Assembly: GCF_014873535.1 (NCBI RefSeq)
Contig: NZ_JADBEF010000001.1
Coordinates: forward strand, 8,928,001 to 8,992,000
Direction of reading: 5' to 3'
Length of the DNA: 64,000 nucleotides
Source of the DNA: Nonomuraea africana
Lineage (GTDB): Bacteria > Actinomycetota > Actinomycetes > Streptosporangiales > Streptosporangiaceae
Below are positions 27,818-36,639 of this stretch, piece by piece; within the stretch, counting starts at the first letter, position 1, and each line of letters opens with the position of its first letter. The position numbers and the translations under genes are program-made. The notes beneath the pieces were generated by a model, which did no database searches, was not told the origin of the DNA, and saw only the letters and a program-made list of their open reading frames with translations.

Positions 27818-29005
27818 GTGGACAGTTCCGTGTACGTCTTCGCCGAGGACCTGCGCAGCGAAGGCATGGAGAAGGTGCTCGACAGGATCCGCGGGTACGG
27901 CGTGGGCGGCGTGACCGTCGGCGTCGTCCACCACGGCACCCGCGACGTCACTCCCCACGGGCTGTCCAAGCTCACCCTGCGGCACGACGGAGCGCACTTC
28001 CCCCTGCCCGGCGACCTGTTCGGCGAGCTGCGCCTGCTGCCCGCCCCCGGCCATCTCGACGTGCTCGACGGGTTTCGCGAGGCCTGCTCGGCGCGGCGCA
28101 TGAAGTTCCACGGCTGGACGGTGTTCCTGCGCAACGAGGCCATCGGCGTCGCGCATCCCGACGTGACCGTCCGCAACTGCTTCGGCGACAGGGGCTACCC
28201 CACCGACCTGTGCCCCGCCCACCCCGACGTACGGCTCTACGCCGTCGCGCTGGCCAGGGCGGTGGCCAGGCTGGGCGCCGACAGCGTCGTGGCCGAGTCG
28301 CTGCACTACCGCCCGCTCAAGGCCGAGCGCTCGTTCGTCCCGCTCGGCCCTATGGACGCCTATCTCATGGCGCTGTGCTTCTGCGACTTCTGCATGCGCA
28401 GGGCCGCTGACCTGGGTGTCAACGCCGAGATCGCGCGCGACGAGTGCTCGCGCATCGTCGGGGCGGTGCTCGACGGCGAGCAGCCCGCCCAGGGCGAGGT
28501 GACCAGGGCGGCGCTGACCGCCTACGCGGGCCCCGACGTCGTCAACTACGCCCGCGCCCGCTCCGAGACCGTCACCTCGCTGGTCTCGGAGGTGTCCGCC
28601 GCGGTCTCGGCCGAGGGCTCGCAGCTCACCTTCATCGACGCCACCGGCGCGGTCAAGGGCTACAAGCACGGCCTGCCCTCCCCGGGGCTGGCCGCGCACG
28701 ACGCCTGGCAGCTGGGCGTCGACCTGGTCGCACTCGGCGATCTCGTGCCCTCGTTCGGCGTCCTCGCCTACGCCCGCGACGCGGCGAGGGTGGCCGACGA
28801 CGTGGCCGCCTACCTGCGCTCGGTCGGCAAGGACCGCGAGGTGCGGGCCGTCGTGCGCCCCGGCCACCCCGACAGCGACACCACCGACAGGCTCGTCGCG
28901 AAGGTGCGGGGGGCCAGGGCGGCGGGCGCCGCGGCCGTCGACTTCTACGCCTACGGCCTGGTGCCGTACCCGACCCTGGACCGCATCGCCGCCGCGCTCA
29001 GCTGA
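27818..29005 (+). CDS. unknown protein, possible TIM-barrel hydrolase, with CFCDFC motif
   Basis: 395 residues, starting nine bases after the RidA stop from a GTG. I do not recognise a named family. Alternating strand/helix blocks (GGVTVGVVHHG, VVAESLHYRP, LTFIDATG, FFGVLAYARD-like SFGVLAYARD, VDFYAYGLVPYP) suggest an eight-fold barrel, like hypothetical glycosidase-like proteins that also carry a CxC..C element. Here CFCDFCMRR near residue 190 could bind metal or form a disulfide. It is the last gene of the D-amino-acid operon, so it may act on a D-amino-acid-containing substrate or product. Its stop overlaps the convergent esterase gene by 8 bp. Confidence 0.72.
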   Translation: MDSSVYVFAEDLRSEGMEKVLDRIRGYGVGGVTVGVVHHGTRDVTPHGLSKLTLRHDGAHFPLPGDLFGELRLLPAPGHLDVLDGFREACSARRMKFHGWTVFLRNEAIGVAHPDVTVRNCFGDRGYPTDLCPAHPDVRLYAVALARAVARLGADSVVAESLHYRPLKAERSFVPLGPMDAYLMALCFCDFCMRRAADLGVNAEIARDECSRIVGAVLDGEQPAQGEVTRAALTAYAGPDVVNYARARSETVTSLVSEVSAAVSAEGSQLTFIDATGAVKGYKHGLPSPGLAAHDAWQLGVDLVALGDLVPSFGVLAYARDAARVADDVAAYLRSVGKDREVRAVVRPGHPDSDTTDRLVAKVRGARAAGAAAVDFYAYGLVPYPTLDRIAAALS

Positions 29006-29953
29006 GGCTCTCGAGCAGCATCGGCAGCGCGCGCTCCAACTCCCTCGTCCAGTACGGCCAGCGGTGCGTGCCGGGGCCGTAGAGGCGCGCGGTGACCTTC
29101 ACCCCCGCCGCCCTGGCCGCCTTGACGAAGGCGCGGTTCTCGGCCTCGATGAAGGCCTCGCCGCCGTCCCTGGGGTGTTCCGGGCATCGAGCGGTCCAGG
29201 CTCGCCGTTGCCGCACGAGACGTAGACAGGAATGTCCCTGAGCCTGTCCACCAGCGCGGTGGGGTTGTGCGCGGCGAGGTCGTCGCCCCAGAGCTTGCCG
29301 GGGTCGTCGCCCGACTGGCCGGTGAGGTACTCGACGTCCTCGCGGCTGACGTCGACCAGGCCGGAGAAGGAGGCGGCGGCCCTGAACAGGCCGGGGTGGC
29401 GGGCGGCGTAGGAGAGCGCGCCGAAGCCGCCCATGGACAGTCCCGCGATGGCCCGCCTGCCGGTGGCGCCGTAGCGCTCCTCGACCAGCCGGCGCAGCTC
29501 GGTCAGGTGGAAGGTCTTCCACTGCGGGCCGTCCCGCCAGTCACTGTAGAAGCCCGCGTAGCCGGCCTCCGGCATGACGACGATGACCGGGGCGTCCTCG
29601 GTGACCTCGTCGGCGCGGCCGTCGCTCACCCAGGCGGGGCCGGCGCGCCGGCAGCAGCCGTCCAGGAGGTAGAGGACGGGCCAGCGGGTGCCCGGCCGCC
29701 ACGCGGCCGGCAGCAGGAGCTCGACCGTGGCGGTGGCCCTGAGCGCGGGGGAGTCGACGGTGAGCCTGACCAGCCGCCCGGTCCGCTTCTCGTCGAGGAC
29801 GGCGAGCCCGCCCGGCCGCGTGCTCGGGACGCTCGCCGTTCGCCCGGCCGAGCCGGTGGCCACGACCGGTGGCGGGGTGGTCGCGCAGGCGGTGGCGGTG
29901 AGCGCGGCCAGGAGCAGGGCCGGGAGCAGGGCCACGAGCAGACGTCGGGTCAC
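28998..29953 (-). pseudogene. esterase (PF00756, antigen-85-like) with frameshift near 29180
   Basis: The first 255 codons encode a lipoprotein-type signal (LLAALTATACATT), the block WPVLYLLDGCC and the nucleophile motif GLSMGGFGALSYAA of esterase-D/antigen-85-like alpha/beta hydrolases. After GEPGPLDARNTP the frame fails and continues in another frame as RDGGEAFIEAENRAF and GTHRWPYWTRELE, which includes the expected His. The break lies in a CCCC run; one more C would restore a single gene of about 318 codons. It is either a true frameshift or a sequencing error. It follows the TetR gene by 12 bp in one operon. Confidence 0.82.
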
Positions 29954-29965
29954 CGCGCCAGCGTG

Positions 29966-30523
29966 TCACCCCGTCGCGCCGCTGCCCACCCCGTCGAGCA
30001 CCGCCGAGACGGCCCGCCTGGCAAACCCGGGCTCCACCGGCAGCCCCCTGAAGACCGCCCGCACCCACACCGCCCCGGCCAGCAGGTCGACGATCGTCAT
30101 GGGATCGGCTGTCGCGGCCAGCTCGCCACTGGCCCGCGCCCGATCGAAGATCTCCTGCTCGCGCGCGAACCTGTCGGCGAAGAAGCCGCCGATGTTCAGT
30201 TCGGCGTGGTGGACGGCGGCGCCCAGCGCGGCCACCACGATCTCACTGGACGGCGGGCGGGTCAGCAGCGCGATCATCCCGTCCACCAGCGCCTCCAGGT
30301 CGCCGCGCAGCGAGCCGGTGTCGGGCGGGTCCAGGGCCAGCGCGTCGGCCTCCACCAGCGCGGCGGCGAGCAGCGCGGGCTTTGAGGGCCACCAGCGGTA
30401 GATGGTGGTCTTGTTGACACCCGAGAGCTCGGCGACGCCCTCGATGGTGAGGCTCTCGTAGCCGCGTCGCGCGAGCAGAGTGAGGGTGGCGTCGAAGATC
30501 TCCCGCTGCTTGCGTGGTGCCAT
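29966..30523 (-). CDS. TetR family transcriptional regulator
   Basis: 185 residues. The N-terminal helix-turn-helix is typical (LTIEGVAELSGVNKTTIYRWWPSKPALL). The C-terminal ligand domain contains RPPSSEIVVAALG and FRGLPVEPGFARRAV, a TetR_C branch common in actinobacteria. It lies directly upstream of the esterase gene on the same strand, so it likely represses itself and that gene. No clear palindrome is seen in the short upstream gap. Confidence 0.92.
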   Translation of the reverse strand: MAPRKQREIFDATLTLLARRGYESLTIEGVAELSGVNKTTIYRWWPSKPALLAAALVEADALALDPPDTGSLRGDLEALVDGMIALLTRPPSSEIVVAALGAAVHHAELNIGGFFADRFAREQEIFDRARASGELAATADPMTIVDLLAGAVWVRAVFRGLPVEPGFARRAVSAVLDGVGSGATG

Positions 30524-30610
30524 ACGGGCGATGCTAGCAACGCACCGTTGCGTGGCGGGTTTTCGCGCAGAGGGCGGCGTTTGCTGAGGAGTGCGGCTTT
30601 TGAGCAGGAG

Positions 30611-30651
30611 GCGCGGCCTTTGTTCAGGCGGCGCGGCCTTTTGTTCAGGCG
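30611..30651. repeat. two short imperfect tandem repeats
   Basis: GCGCGGCCTTTGTTCAGGCG (30611-30630) is followed directly by GCGCGGCCTTTTGTTCAGGCG (30631-30651). A related GAGTGCGGCTTTTGAGCAGG precedes them. The repeat runs into the last codons of the LysE-type gene and fills most of the 121-bp gap between it and the TetR gene. Confidence 0.6.
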
Positions 30652-31250
30652 GCGCGGCGGCCGGTGAAGGCGGTGGCGATGCCGAGCCCCAGGTAGACGA
30701 TGCCGCTGAAGTAGCGCACCTGCTTCGCCCGCTTGGCCAGCCGTCCGCTCAGCGCCCCCGCCATGAACGCGTACACGATGTCCGACAGCAGCCCCAGCAC
30801 CAGCAGCGTCGCGCCGAACAGCGCGATCTGCGTCGCGGGGGAGCCCGCCTTCGGATCGACGAACTGCGGGAGCAGCGCGAGGAAGAACAGGATGACCTTC
30901 GGGTTCAGCACGTTCACCAGCACGCCTTCGAGGAACACCTTCCGCAGCGGCTGCGGCTGCGCCGTACGGGTGGTGAGCTCGTCCTTGCTGGTCAGCGTGC
31001 GCACCCCGAGATACACCAGGTACGCCACCCCCGCCCACTTCACCACCCCGAACAGCGTGGCCGACTGCGCGATCAGGTACGACAGCCCGCCCGCCGCCGC
31101 GACGATGTGCACGAGCGTCCCGGCCTCCACCCCGAACGCGCTCGCCAAGCCCGCCGCCCTGCCCTGGGCGAGTCCGCGCGCGGCGATGTAGAGGTGGTTG
31201 GGTCCAGGGATGAGGACCAGCGTGAGCGAGGCGGCGAGGAAGAGGAGCAT
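30645..31250 (-). CDS. LysE family amino-acid exporter
   Basis: 201 residues from the ATG at 31250 (a GTG two codons earlier is possible). About six transmembrane helices. The family signature is near the N-terminus, SLTLVLIPGPNHLYIAARGLAQGRAAGLASAFG, with the G-x-x-x-G-P-N pattern. A second hallmark, NVLNPKVILFFLALLPQFV, is mid-protein. It should export amino acids or related small molecules. There is no clear ribosome-binding site, so a leaderless mRNA is possible. It is divergent from a LAL regulator gene. Confidence 0.92.
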   Translation of the reverse strand: MLLFLAASLTLVLIPGPNHLYIAARGLAQGRAAGLASAFGVEAGTLVHIVAAAGGLSYLIAQSATLFGVVKWAGVAYLVYLGVRTLTSKDELTTRTAQPQPLRKVFLEGVLVNVLNPKVILFFLALLPQFVDPKAGSPATQIALFGATLLVLGLLSDIVYAFMAGALSGRLAKRAKQVRYFSGIVYLGLGIATAFTGRRAA

Positions 31251-31352
31251 GCGCACCACGCTAGGAAGGATTTGGTCCTGGTATGGGGTCCAATGTGCGG
31301 TGGCTTTCCCGGTCCAATCGGAATGTCGCCGGACCATGGCATAGTGGCCGAC

Positions 31353-34088
31353 GTGAACGGGCTACTGATCGGGAGATCCGCTGAGCTGGGCGGCCTCGTT
31401 CGCGTGCTCGAAAGCGCCGCCGAGGGAAGGGCGGGCGTGGCGCTCGTAGGCGGCGACGCCGGCATCGGCAAGACCCGCCTGGCGACCGAGCTCCTCGCGG
31501 AGGCGAGGAAGCGCGGGTTCCAGGTCATGGTGGGGCAGTGCGCCGAGCTCGGCGACGCTCTGCCGTACCTTCCACTGGCCGACGCGCTGCGCGATCCCGA
31601 GCTCGCCGACGCCGTCGCGGCGCGGCCGATCCTCGGCAGCCTGCTCGGCGACGGCAGCACCGCGGCGCCGTCCTCCGGGCTGACCCAGCAGCGCCTGTTC
31701 GGCTCGCTGCTCGGCCTGCTGGCCGACATCCAGCCGGTGGTCTTCGTGATCGAGGACCTCCACTGGGCCGACCGCTCCACCCGCGACCTGCTGGTCTTCC
31801 TCAGCCGCATGCTGCAGTCCGAGCAGGTCTGCGTCGTCGGCACCTACCGCACCGACGACCTGCACCGCCGCCATCCGCTCCGGCCCGTGCTGGCCGAGCT
31901 CAAGCGCCTGCCCTCGGTCTCCTCGGTGGAGCTGCGCCCGCTCAGCCCGCACGAGATGTCCGACTACGTGGCCTCGCTCGGCGACACCGACGCCCGCGAG
32001 CTCGGCGAGATCGTCAGCCGCGCCGACGGCAACCCCTTCTACGCCGAGGAGCTCTTCGCCGCCGTGGCCGAGGGCGACACCCTGCCCGACGGCCTGGCCA
32101 GCCTGCTGATGTCCCGCGTCGAGGTGCTGTCCGAGCCGGGCCAGCGCGTGCTGCGCGCCGCCGCCGTGGCCGGGCGCCGGGTCGAGGACTCCCTGCTGCG
32201 CGAGGTCTCGGGCCTGCCCGTGGGCGAGTTCGAGGAGGCCGTGCGCGAGATCGTCTCGCGCGGCCTGCTCCTCGTCGACGGCTACGGCTACGCCTTCCGC
32301 CACGCGCTCCTGCAGGAGGCCGTCTACACCGATCTGCTGCCGGGCGAGCGCACCCGCCTGCACGCCGCCTTCGCCGCGCGGCTCACCTCGCCGGCCGAGC
32401 TCGCCCACCACCACCTCGCCGGGCACGACCTCGCCGGAGCCCTCGCCGCCTCGGCCGAGGCGGGCAGGCTCGCCGAGCGCCTCGGCGCGCCCGCCGAGGC
32501 GCACCGCCACTACGACCAGGTCCTCGAGCTGTGGGAACGCGTCGACGACGCCGAACGCCTCGTGGGCGAGACCCGCGTCGCCATCGCCATGCGCAGCGCC
32601 CTCACCGCCGCCGACAGCGGCGACAACCACGGCGCCATCGTCCGCCTGCGCGCCGTCCCGCCCTCCGCCGAGGCCTACGAGCGCCTGGCCAACTACCTGT
32701 GGGAGATGTACCAGCCCGACGAGGCGATCACCACCGCCGAGTCGGCCGTCTCCATGGCCGCCGAGCCCGTCGTCCTGGCCCGCGCCCTTGCCACCCTCGC
32801 CCGCTGCCTGGCCTGGACCCACCGCCACGCCGAGGTCGAGCCCATGGGCCTGCGCGCCCTGGAGGCCGCCCGCTCCGCCGGGGCGGTCGACGCCGAGGCC
32901 AGCGCCCTGGTCACCCTCGCCTCCGCCGCCGAGCTGCGCGGCGACTGGTCGCGCGCCGAAGAGCTGTTCGCCACGGCCGCCGCCCGCCCCTCGGGCCATC
33001 TCGCGATCGACCTGCGCGCCCTGTTCAACCTCACGCGCGTCCACTACGACCTCGGCCGCCTCGAAGAAGCCGCCGAGGTCGCCGACCGCGGCGTCGCCCT
33101 GGCCGCCGAGACCGGCCTCAGCTGGAGCACCTACGGCACCGACCTGCGCTTCATGCGCTTCCTCATCCACTACGTCTCAGGCGAATGGGACGCCGCCGAG
33201 GCAATGGCGGCCCGCTTCCCCATCCGCGTCGGCACCATCCCCGAGTCCGTCCTCTCGTCCTTCGCCCTTTTCATCGAGGTCGCCCGCGGACGGCCCGGCG
33301 TCGGCGAGCGGCTGACCTGGCTCCAGCCGTTCTGGAGCGACGCCCTCGTCACCTACATGTCACGCGGCCTGGCCGCCGAGCACGCCCTGTGGAACGGCGA
33401 CCCCGCCACCGCCCTCGAACACGTCGAGGCCGTCCTCGACATGCTCGAGCCCAACGACGCCGCCACCCTGCGCATCGCCGGCACGGGGCTGTGGGCCATG
33501 GCCGAACTCGGCATCACCGAGGGCGCCGACGACCTGATCGCCAGGGCCCGCTACGCCGCCTCCCACGGGCCCGACGGCGAGCGGGGCGAGATGGGCCTCG
33601 AAGGCAGGGCCTGGCGGCTGCGCGCCGAGGCCGAATGGGGGCGCGTCCACGGGCGCTCCGACCCCGACCAGTGGCGGGAGGTCGTCTCGGCCTTCTCCTA
33701 CGGGTTCGTCTACGAGGTGGCCAGGTCACGGTGGCGGCTGTCGGAGGCGCTGCTGGCCGCCGGTGACCGTACGGCGGCGCAGAAGGAGTGGACGCTCGCC
33801 AGGGAGAGCGCGGAGCAGCTGGGCGCCACGCCGCTCGCCACGGCACTGGCGGAGTTCGGCCGCAGGGCGCGCTTCGTCGGCGCCGGATCCACCGGAGGGC
33901 TGACGGCTCGCGAGGTCGAGGTGCTGGCGCTGGTGGCGGAGGGGCTGGGGAACCGCGAGATCGGGGAGCGGCTGTTCATCGCGCAGAAGACGGTGAGCGT
34001 GCACGTCTCCAACATCCTGGGCAAACTCGACGCCTCAACCCGCACACAGGCCGCCGCCATCGCCCGCCGCAAGGGCCTACTCCCCTGA
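31353..34088 (+). CDS. LAL-type LuxR regulator with ATPase domain
   Basis: 911 residues from the GTG at 31353. Large ATP-binding LuxR regulator: AAA-type domain with Walker A GGDAGIGKTRL (about residue 40) and Walker B VVFVIEDLHWADRST, a long helical repeat middle with TPR-like Ala-rich repeats, and a C-terminal LuxR helix-turn-helix (LTAREVEVLALVAEGLGNREIGERLF). CATAGT eight bases before the GTG could be a -10 box of a leaderless transcript; starts at 31323 and 31344 are alternatives. It is divergent from the LysE gene, a plausible target. The signal it senses is unknown. Confidence 0.9.
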   Translation: MNGLLIGRSAELGGLVRVLESAAEGRAGVALVGGDAGIGKTRLATELLAEARKRGFQVMVGQCAELGDALPYLPLADALRDPELADAVAARPILGSLLGDGSTAAPSSGLTQQRLFGSLLGLLADIQPVVFVIEDLHWADRSTRDLLVFLSRMLQSEQVCVVGTYRTDDLHRRHPLRPVLAELKRLPSVSSVELRPLSPHEMSDYVASLGDTDARELGEIVSRADGNPFYAEELFAAVAEGDTLPDGLASLLMSRVEVLSEPGQRVLRAAAVAGRRVEDSLLREVSGLPVGEFEEAVREIVSRGLLLVDGYGYAFRHALLQEAVYTDLLPGERTRLHAAFAARLTSPAELAHHHLAGHDLAGALAASAEAGRLAERLGAPAEAHRHYDQVLELWERVDDAERLVGETRVAIAMRSALTAADSGDNHGAIVRLRAVPPSAEAYERLANYLWEMYQPDEAITTAESAVSMAAEPVVLARALATLARCLAWTHRHAEVEPMGLRALEAARSAGAVDAEASALVTLASAAELRGDWSRAEELFATAAARPSGHLAIDLRALFNLTRVHYDLGRLEEAAEVADRGVALAAETGLSWSTYGTDLRFMRFLIHYVSGEWDAAEAMAARFPIRVGTIPESVLSSFALFIEVARGRPGVGERLTWLQPFWSDALVTYMSRGLAAEHALWNGDPATALEHVEAVLDMLEPNDAATLRIAGTGLWAMAELGITEGADDLIARARYAASHGPDGERGEMGLEGRAWRLRAEAEWGRVHGRSDPDQWREVVSAFSYGFVYEVARSRWRLSEALLAAGDRTAAQKEWTLARESAEQLGATPLATALAEFGRRARFVGAGSTGGLTAREVEVLALVAEGLGNREIGERLFIAQKTVSVHVSNILGKLDASTRTQAAAIARRKGLLP

Positions 34089-34134
34089 CGCCGGTAAGTG
34101 TTCCATCCTTTGGCGGTGGCGGTTTGTGACCGTT

Positions 34135-34521
34135 TCACGCCCTGGCCATGGCGGCGAGCTCCCGTACGACCTGGATCAGCTCGGCGGGATCGAACGGTTT
34201 GGTGAGGTAGGCGTCCACCCCGATGCCGAACCCGCGCCGCTTGTCGTCCTCCTGCGCCCTGGCGGTGATGAGGACCACTTTGATGTGCGTGGTGCCCTCC
34301 TCGGTGCGCAACCTCGACGCGGTCTCCCAGCCGTCGAGCCTCGGCATCATCACGTCGAGGGTGATGACGTCGGGCATCACGTCCAGAACCCGGTCGAGAC
34401 AGTCCTGCCCATCGGTCGCCGTCGCCACCTCGAACCCCTCGAGGGTGAGGTTGACCGCGATGAGCTGCCGAATGACCTCGTCGTCGTCTACTACCAGTAC
34501 CCTGCCCAGATCCTCGCCCAC
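34135..34521 (-). CDS. receiver-only response regulator
   Basis: 128 residues from the GTG at 34521 (GTG at 34554 gives a longer form). Only a receiver domain: LVVDDDE acidic pocket, phosphorylation Asp in VITLDVMMPRLDG, Thr in LITAR and Lys in LTKPFDP. There is no output domain, as in CheY-like proteins that act by protein contact. No kinase gene is adjacent. It lies upstream of the tRNA gene on the other strand. Partner unknown. Confidence 0.88.
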   Translation of the reverse strand: MGEDLGRVLVVDDDEVIRQLIAVNLTLEGFEVATATDGQDCLDRVLDVMPDVITLDVMMPRLDGWETASRLRTEEGTTHIKVVLITARAQEDDKRRGFGIGVDAYLTKPFDPAELIQVVRELAAMARA

Positions 34522-34638
34522 GGCCGCAAAGCTAACCCTTGGAAGGGGGATCACGTGCGGTTTTCGATGGATGTGTGCCCGGAGGTTTATCGTGGTGACG
34601 AGTGGTGGCCGAATACTGGTAACGTTGTCACTCGTTGA

Positions 34639-34710
34639 GCCCCCTTAGCTCAGGGGATAGAGCACCGGCCTCCGGAGCCGGGTGCGTAGGTTCGAATCCT
34701 ACAGGGGGCA
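34639..34710 (+). tRNA. tRNA-Arg (anticodon CCG)
   Basis: A full cloverleaf folds: acceptor GCCCCCT/AGGGGGC, D arm GCTC...GAGC, anticodon stem CCGGC/GCCGG with loop CTCCGGA (anticodon CCG, decoding CGG), four-base variable loop and T arm GTAGG-TTCGAAT-CCTAC. Discriminator base A at 34710. CCA is not encoded. It is 72 bases long. A clear terminator follows. Confidence 0.96.
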
Positions 34711-34719
34711 CCCTCGACC

Positions 34720-34752
34720 AGCCAGGCCAGACATCGTCTGACCTGGCTTTTT
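34720..34752 (+). terminator. rho-independent terminator of tRNA-Arg
   Basis: AGCCAGG-C-CAGAC, loop ATC, GTCTG-A-CCTGGCT, then TTTTT. The stem is 12 bp with one C/A mismatch, followed by a T-run, directly downstream of the tRNA. Confidence 0.85.
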
Positions 34753-35134
34753 GCTTTTCTTGGCGACTATGCGATCTTGCCGCCTTATGACAGCTCAAGA
34801 CTACCGATGTCATTCGTTGCGGGCAGGACGCGGGCAGAGATCATCAATGAACCCTTTCATCCTGGCGCGACCGGTCCAGCTGCGCGCTCATTTAGTTCAG
34901 GCAATAGGCAGACCCTGCCGTCGTAGGGACTCAGCGTGTCGAACGTGGGCCGTACGGCTGGTGTTGACGCCCACGTTCTGGTCAACCGTCTAGATCGACA
35001 TCGGTGATGCTTGCGGCGTAAACGCTGAGCGGGAGGCGTACAGAATGTGGGCGATCGCCGCAACGGTCTGCTCTTGTGGGGCAAAGCAACCGCGCGGTGA
35101 TGGGTTTGAGATCACTCGCAGAGATCATGGGCGT
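34753..35134. other. non-coding gap after tRNA-Arg with an inverted repeat
   Basis: About 380 bp with no convincing gene on either strand. It holds one inverted repeat with perfect 10-bp arms, GAACGTGGGC (34941-34950) and GCCCACGTTC (34969-34978), separated by 18 bp. The GC content is visibly lower than in flanking genes. No copy of the tRNA 3' end that would mark an attachment site was noticed here. Confidence 0.5.
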
Positions 35135-35953
35135 ATGCGTCGCCTCGGTGTCATGCTCGCCCTCCTGCCCGCGCTCACGATGGCACTCACAACGCCGGCG
35201 AGATCCGAGGCCTCCGCGGATGCTTTGGCGCCGACTGCGGAAGCGCTCCGTGAACAGTACGCGGCCAAGAGCGGCGTGCGGTTCACGTCCACCATGCGTG
35301 TGCTGGAGGGTGGGGCGCCGACCCGCGGGACGGTGTCGCGCGGAACGTACAGGTTCAACGCCAGCGGCGTATCCGCCTCGCACATATCTGAGACAGAAGA
35401 GAAGCGAGACGGATGGGGGGACTACTTTCGCATGATCAACATTGGGAAGCGCAGCTACACCAAAAGCGACATGTATGCACTGCCCCGCGGCAAAACGTGG
35501 CTGTACTGGCCCAATGGCGCTAGCTTCCGGTGGGCTGACGACCTGATCGACCCGCTGAGCCCAAGGTTCCTGCGCCTCATGTCGTCCGACGAAGTCTCGA
35601 CTATCGAAACGTCTGAGTCGGATGGCCGGGCAGTCACGCAGCTCGCTGGCAAGGTTCACATCGGATGCATTGGCACCAAGGCTGCCGGCATCTCTTGGGG
35701 GCCTGACGACGGCTTTTGCGTGGGCGGGTGGGTCCAGTGGAAGCTGTGGCTCGGGTCTGACGATCTCCCGAGACACTTCAACGCCACGATCTCCTACGAC
35801 CAGATAACGGACCCGGGGGGTCAGCTGGTGGCGAGCGAGACGTTCCGCGTGAACACCCTGTACACGAAGTGGGGAGACCGGAGCCGTATCGTGCCTCCTC
35901 CCAGCAGGCTCGTTGCCACTCAGAAGGAGTATCTGACTGCCATATCCCAGTGA
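35135..35953 (+). CDS. exported protein of unknown function (272 aa)
   Basis: 272 residues from the ATG at 35135, which gives a clean signal peptide (MRRLGVMLALLPALTMALTT, cleavage near ARSEA). The mature part is beta-rich (TSTMRVLEG, GTVSRGTYRFNASG, AVTQLAGKV, HFNATISYDQ), reminiscent of the LolA/LppX-like lipid-binding fold seen in mycobacterial and streptomycete exported proteins. One Cys pair (HIGCIG, GFCVGG) could form a disulfide. Codon use is less GC-extreme than in neighbours, which hints at acquisition. Fold assignment is inference. Confidence 0.75.
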   Translation: MRRLGVMLALLPALTMALTTPARSEASADALAPTAEALREQYAAKSGVRFTSTMRVLEGGAPTRGTVSRGTYRFNASGVSASHISETEEKRDGWGDYFRMINIGKRSYTKSDMYALPRGKTWLYWPNGASFRWADDLIDPLSPRFLRLMSSDEVSTIETSESDGRAVTQLAGKVHIGCIGTKAAGISWGPDDGFCVGGWVQWKLWLGSDDLPRHFNATISYDQITDPGGQLVASETFRVNTLYTKWGDRSRIVPPPSRLVATQKEYLTAISQ

Positions 35954-36065
35954 GGCTCCGATGATCCGCCGCTTGACAGAGGCTTTTTCATCCTGACGGC
36001 CTGGTACGGCAGGCCCGCGGAGAACGGTGCCCCCGTGGAGCCTGCAGGAGCGTGCAGGAAGTGAT

Positions 36066-36105
36066 CCACCGTCCGCGGCCAACCCGCGGGGGCCTTGGAC
36101 GGTGG
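36066..36105. terminator. bidirectional stem-loop between convergent genes
   Basis: CCACCGTCC (36066-36074) pairs with GGACGGTGG (36097-36105); a smaller GGCC/GGCC stem lies inside. It separates the exported-protein gene and the convergent membrane-protein gene. Its place and symmetry fit a shared terminator, without a long T-run. Confidence 0.5.
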
Positions 36106-36112
36106 GTTCTGC

Positions 36113-36592
36113 TCACCTCGATCTGGGAACGCCTCCGCACAGGTAGGTGGACTCCTCCAGCAGCTGCGGCGTCATCGTGATCCCGGTGAGGCGCTCGGCC
36201 AAGAGGAACGCCGGCCCTTCGTGGGGGTCGGCGTTCGGGTAGACGGGGGAGTCGATCCGCTCCAGGGTCTCTGCGAGTTCGTCCGGCATCTCCTCTGAGT
36301 AGCTTTCATGGTGCGGGAACTCGAGCTGGATCTTCCCGTCTTTGATCCAGTGGGAATAGCCTTCCTGGTGCAGGAACTCGAACCGGATCTTTCCGTCGTC
36401 GATCCAGTGGAAGTAGTCCATGCCGTCGACGTCGAGGTAAAAGTGGGAGACGAGACGGGCGAACAGGGCCAGAGTTGACACGTACATCCCACCTATGAAG
36501 ATGAGAACGGACACAGGGCGACGGAGCCGCCGATCAAGCACGGCAAGACAGGACGCCTCGACCGCCAGGGCGAGGGTGACGCCGACCGTCAC
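36113..36592 (-). CDS. orphan membrane protein with a 19-residue duplication
   Basis: 159 residues from a GTG at 36592. Two N-terminal hydrophobic stretches (VGVTLALAVEASCLAVL and VLIFIGGMYVSTLALFARLV) are followed by a soluble part that contains two tandem copies of HWI(D/K)DGKI..EF..H.E.Y. Not recognised as a known family. It lies in the lower-GC stretch after the tRNA, next to other orphan reading frames. The start is uncertain. Confidence 0.55.
   Translation of the reverse strand: MTVGVTLALAVEASCLAVLDRRLRRPVSVLIFIGGMYVSTLALFARLVSHFYLDVDGMDYFHWIDDGKIRFEFLHQEGYSHWIKDGKIQLEFPHHESYSEEMPDELAETLERIDSPVYPNADPHEGPAFLLAERLTGITMTPQLLEESTYLCGGVPRSR
36298..36411. repeat. 57-bp tandem duplication inside a gene
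   Basis: Two adjacent 57-bp units (36298-36354 and 36355-36411) encode 19 residues each on the minus strand. They have diverged at both DNA and protein level but keep the frame and the HWI.DGKI core, so the duplicate has been under selection or is fairly young. Confidence 0.8.
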
Positions 36593-36639
36593 CTTCTGCG
36601 CAGTGGCAATATGGCCGTCCAGTTGGTCAAGCTGTGGTT

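Noticed and set aside
31362..33170. 602-codon minus-strand frame opposite the LAL regulator
   Set aside because: Gly/Ala/Val-rich shadow; the plus strand holds a full LAL protein.
34628..34813. 61-codon minus-strand frame across tRNA-Arg, containing PPVGFEPTHPAPEAG
   Set aside because: This is the well-known false protein read from the antisense of a tRNA gene; the cloverleaf is perfect.
34941..34978. 10-bp inverted repeat as an integrase attachment site
   Set aside because: No integrase gene and no second copy of the tRNA 3' end were seen, so there is no support for an att site.
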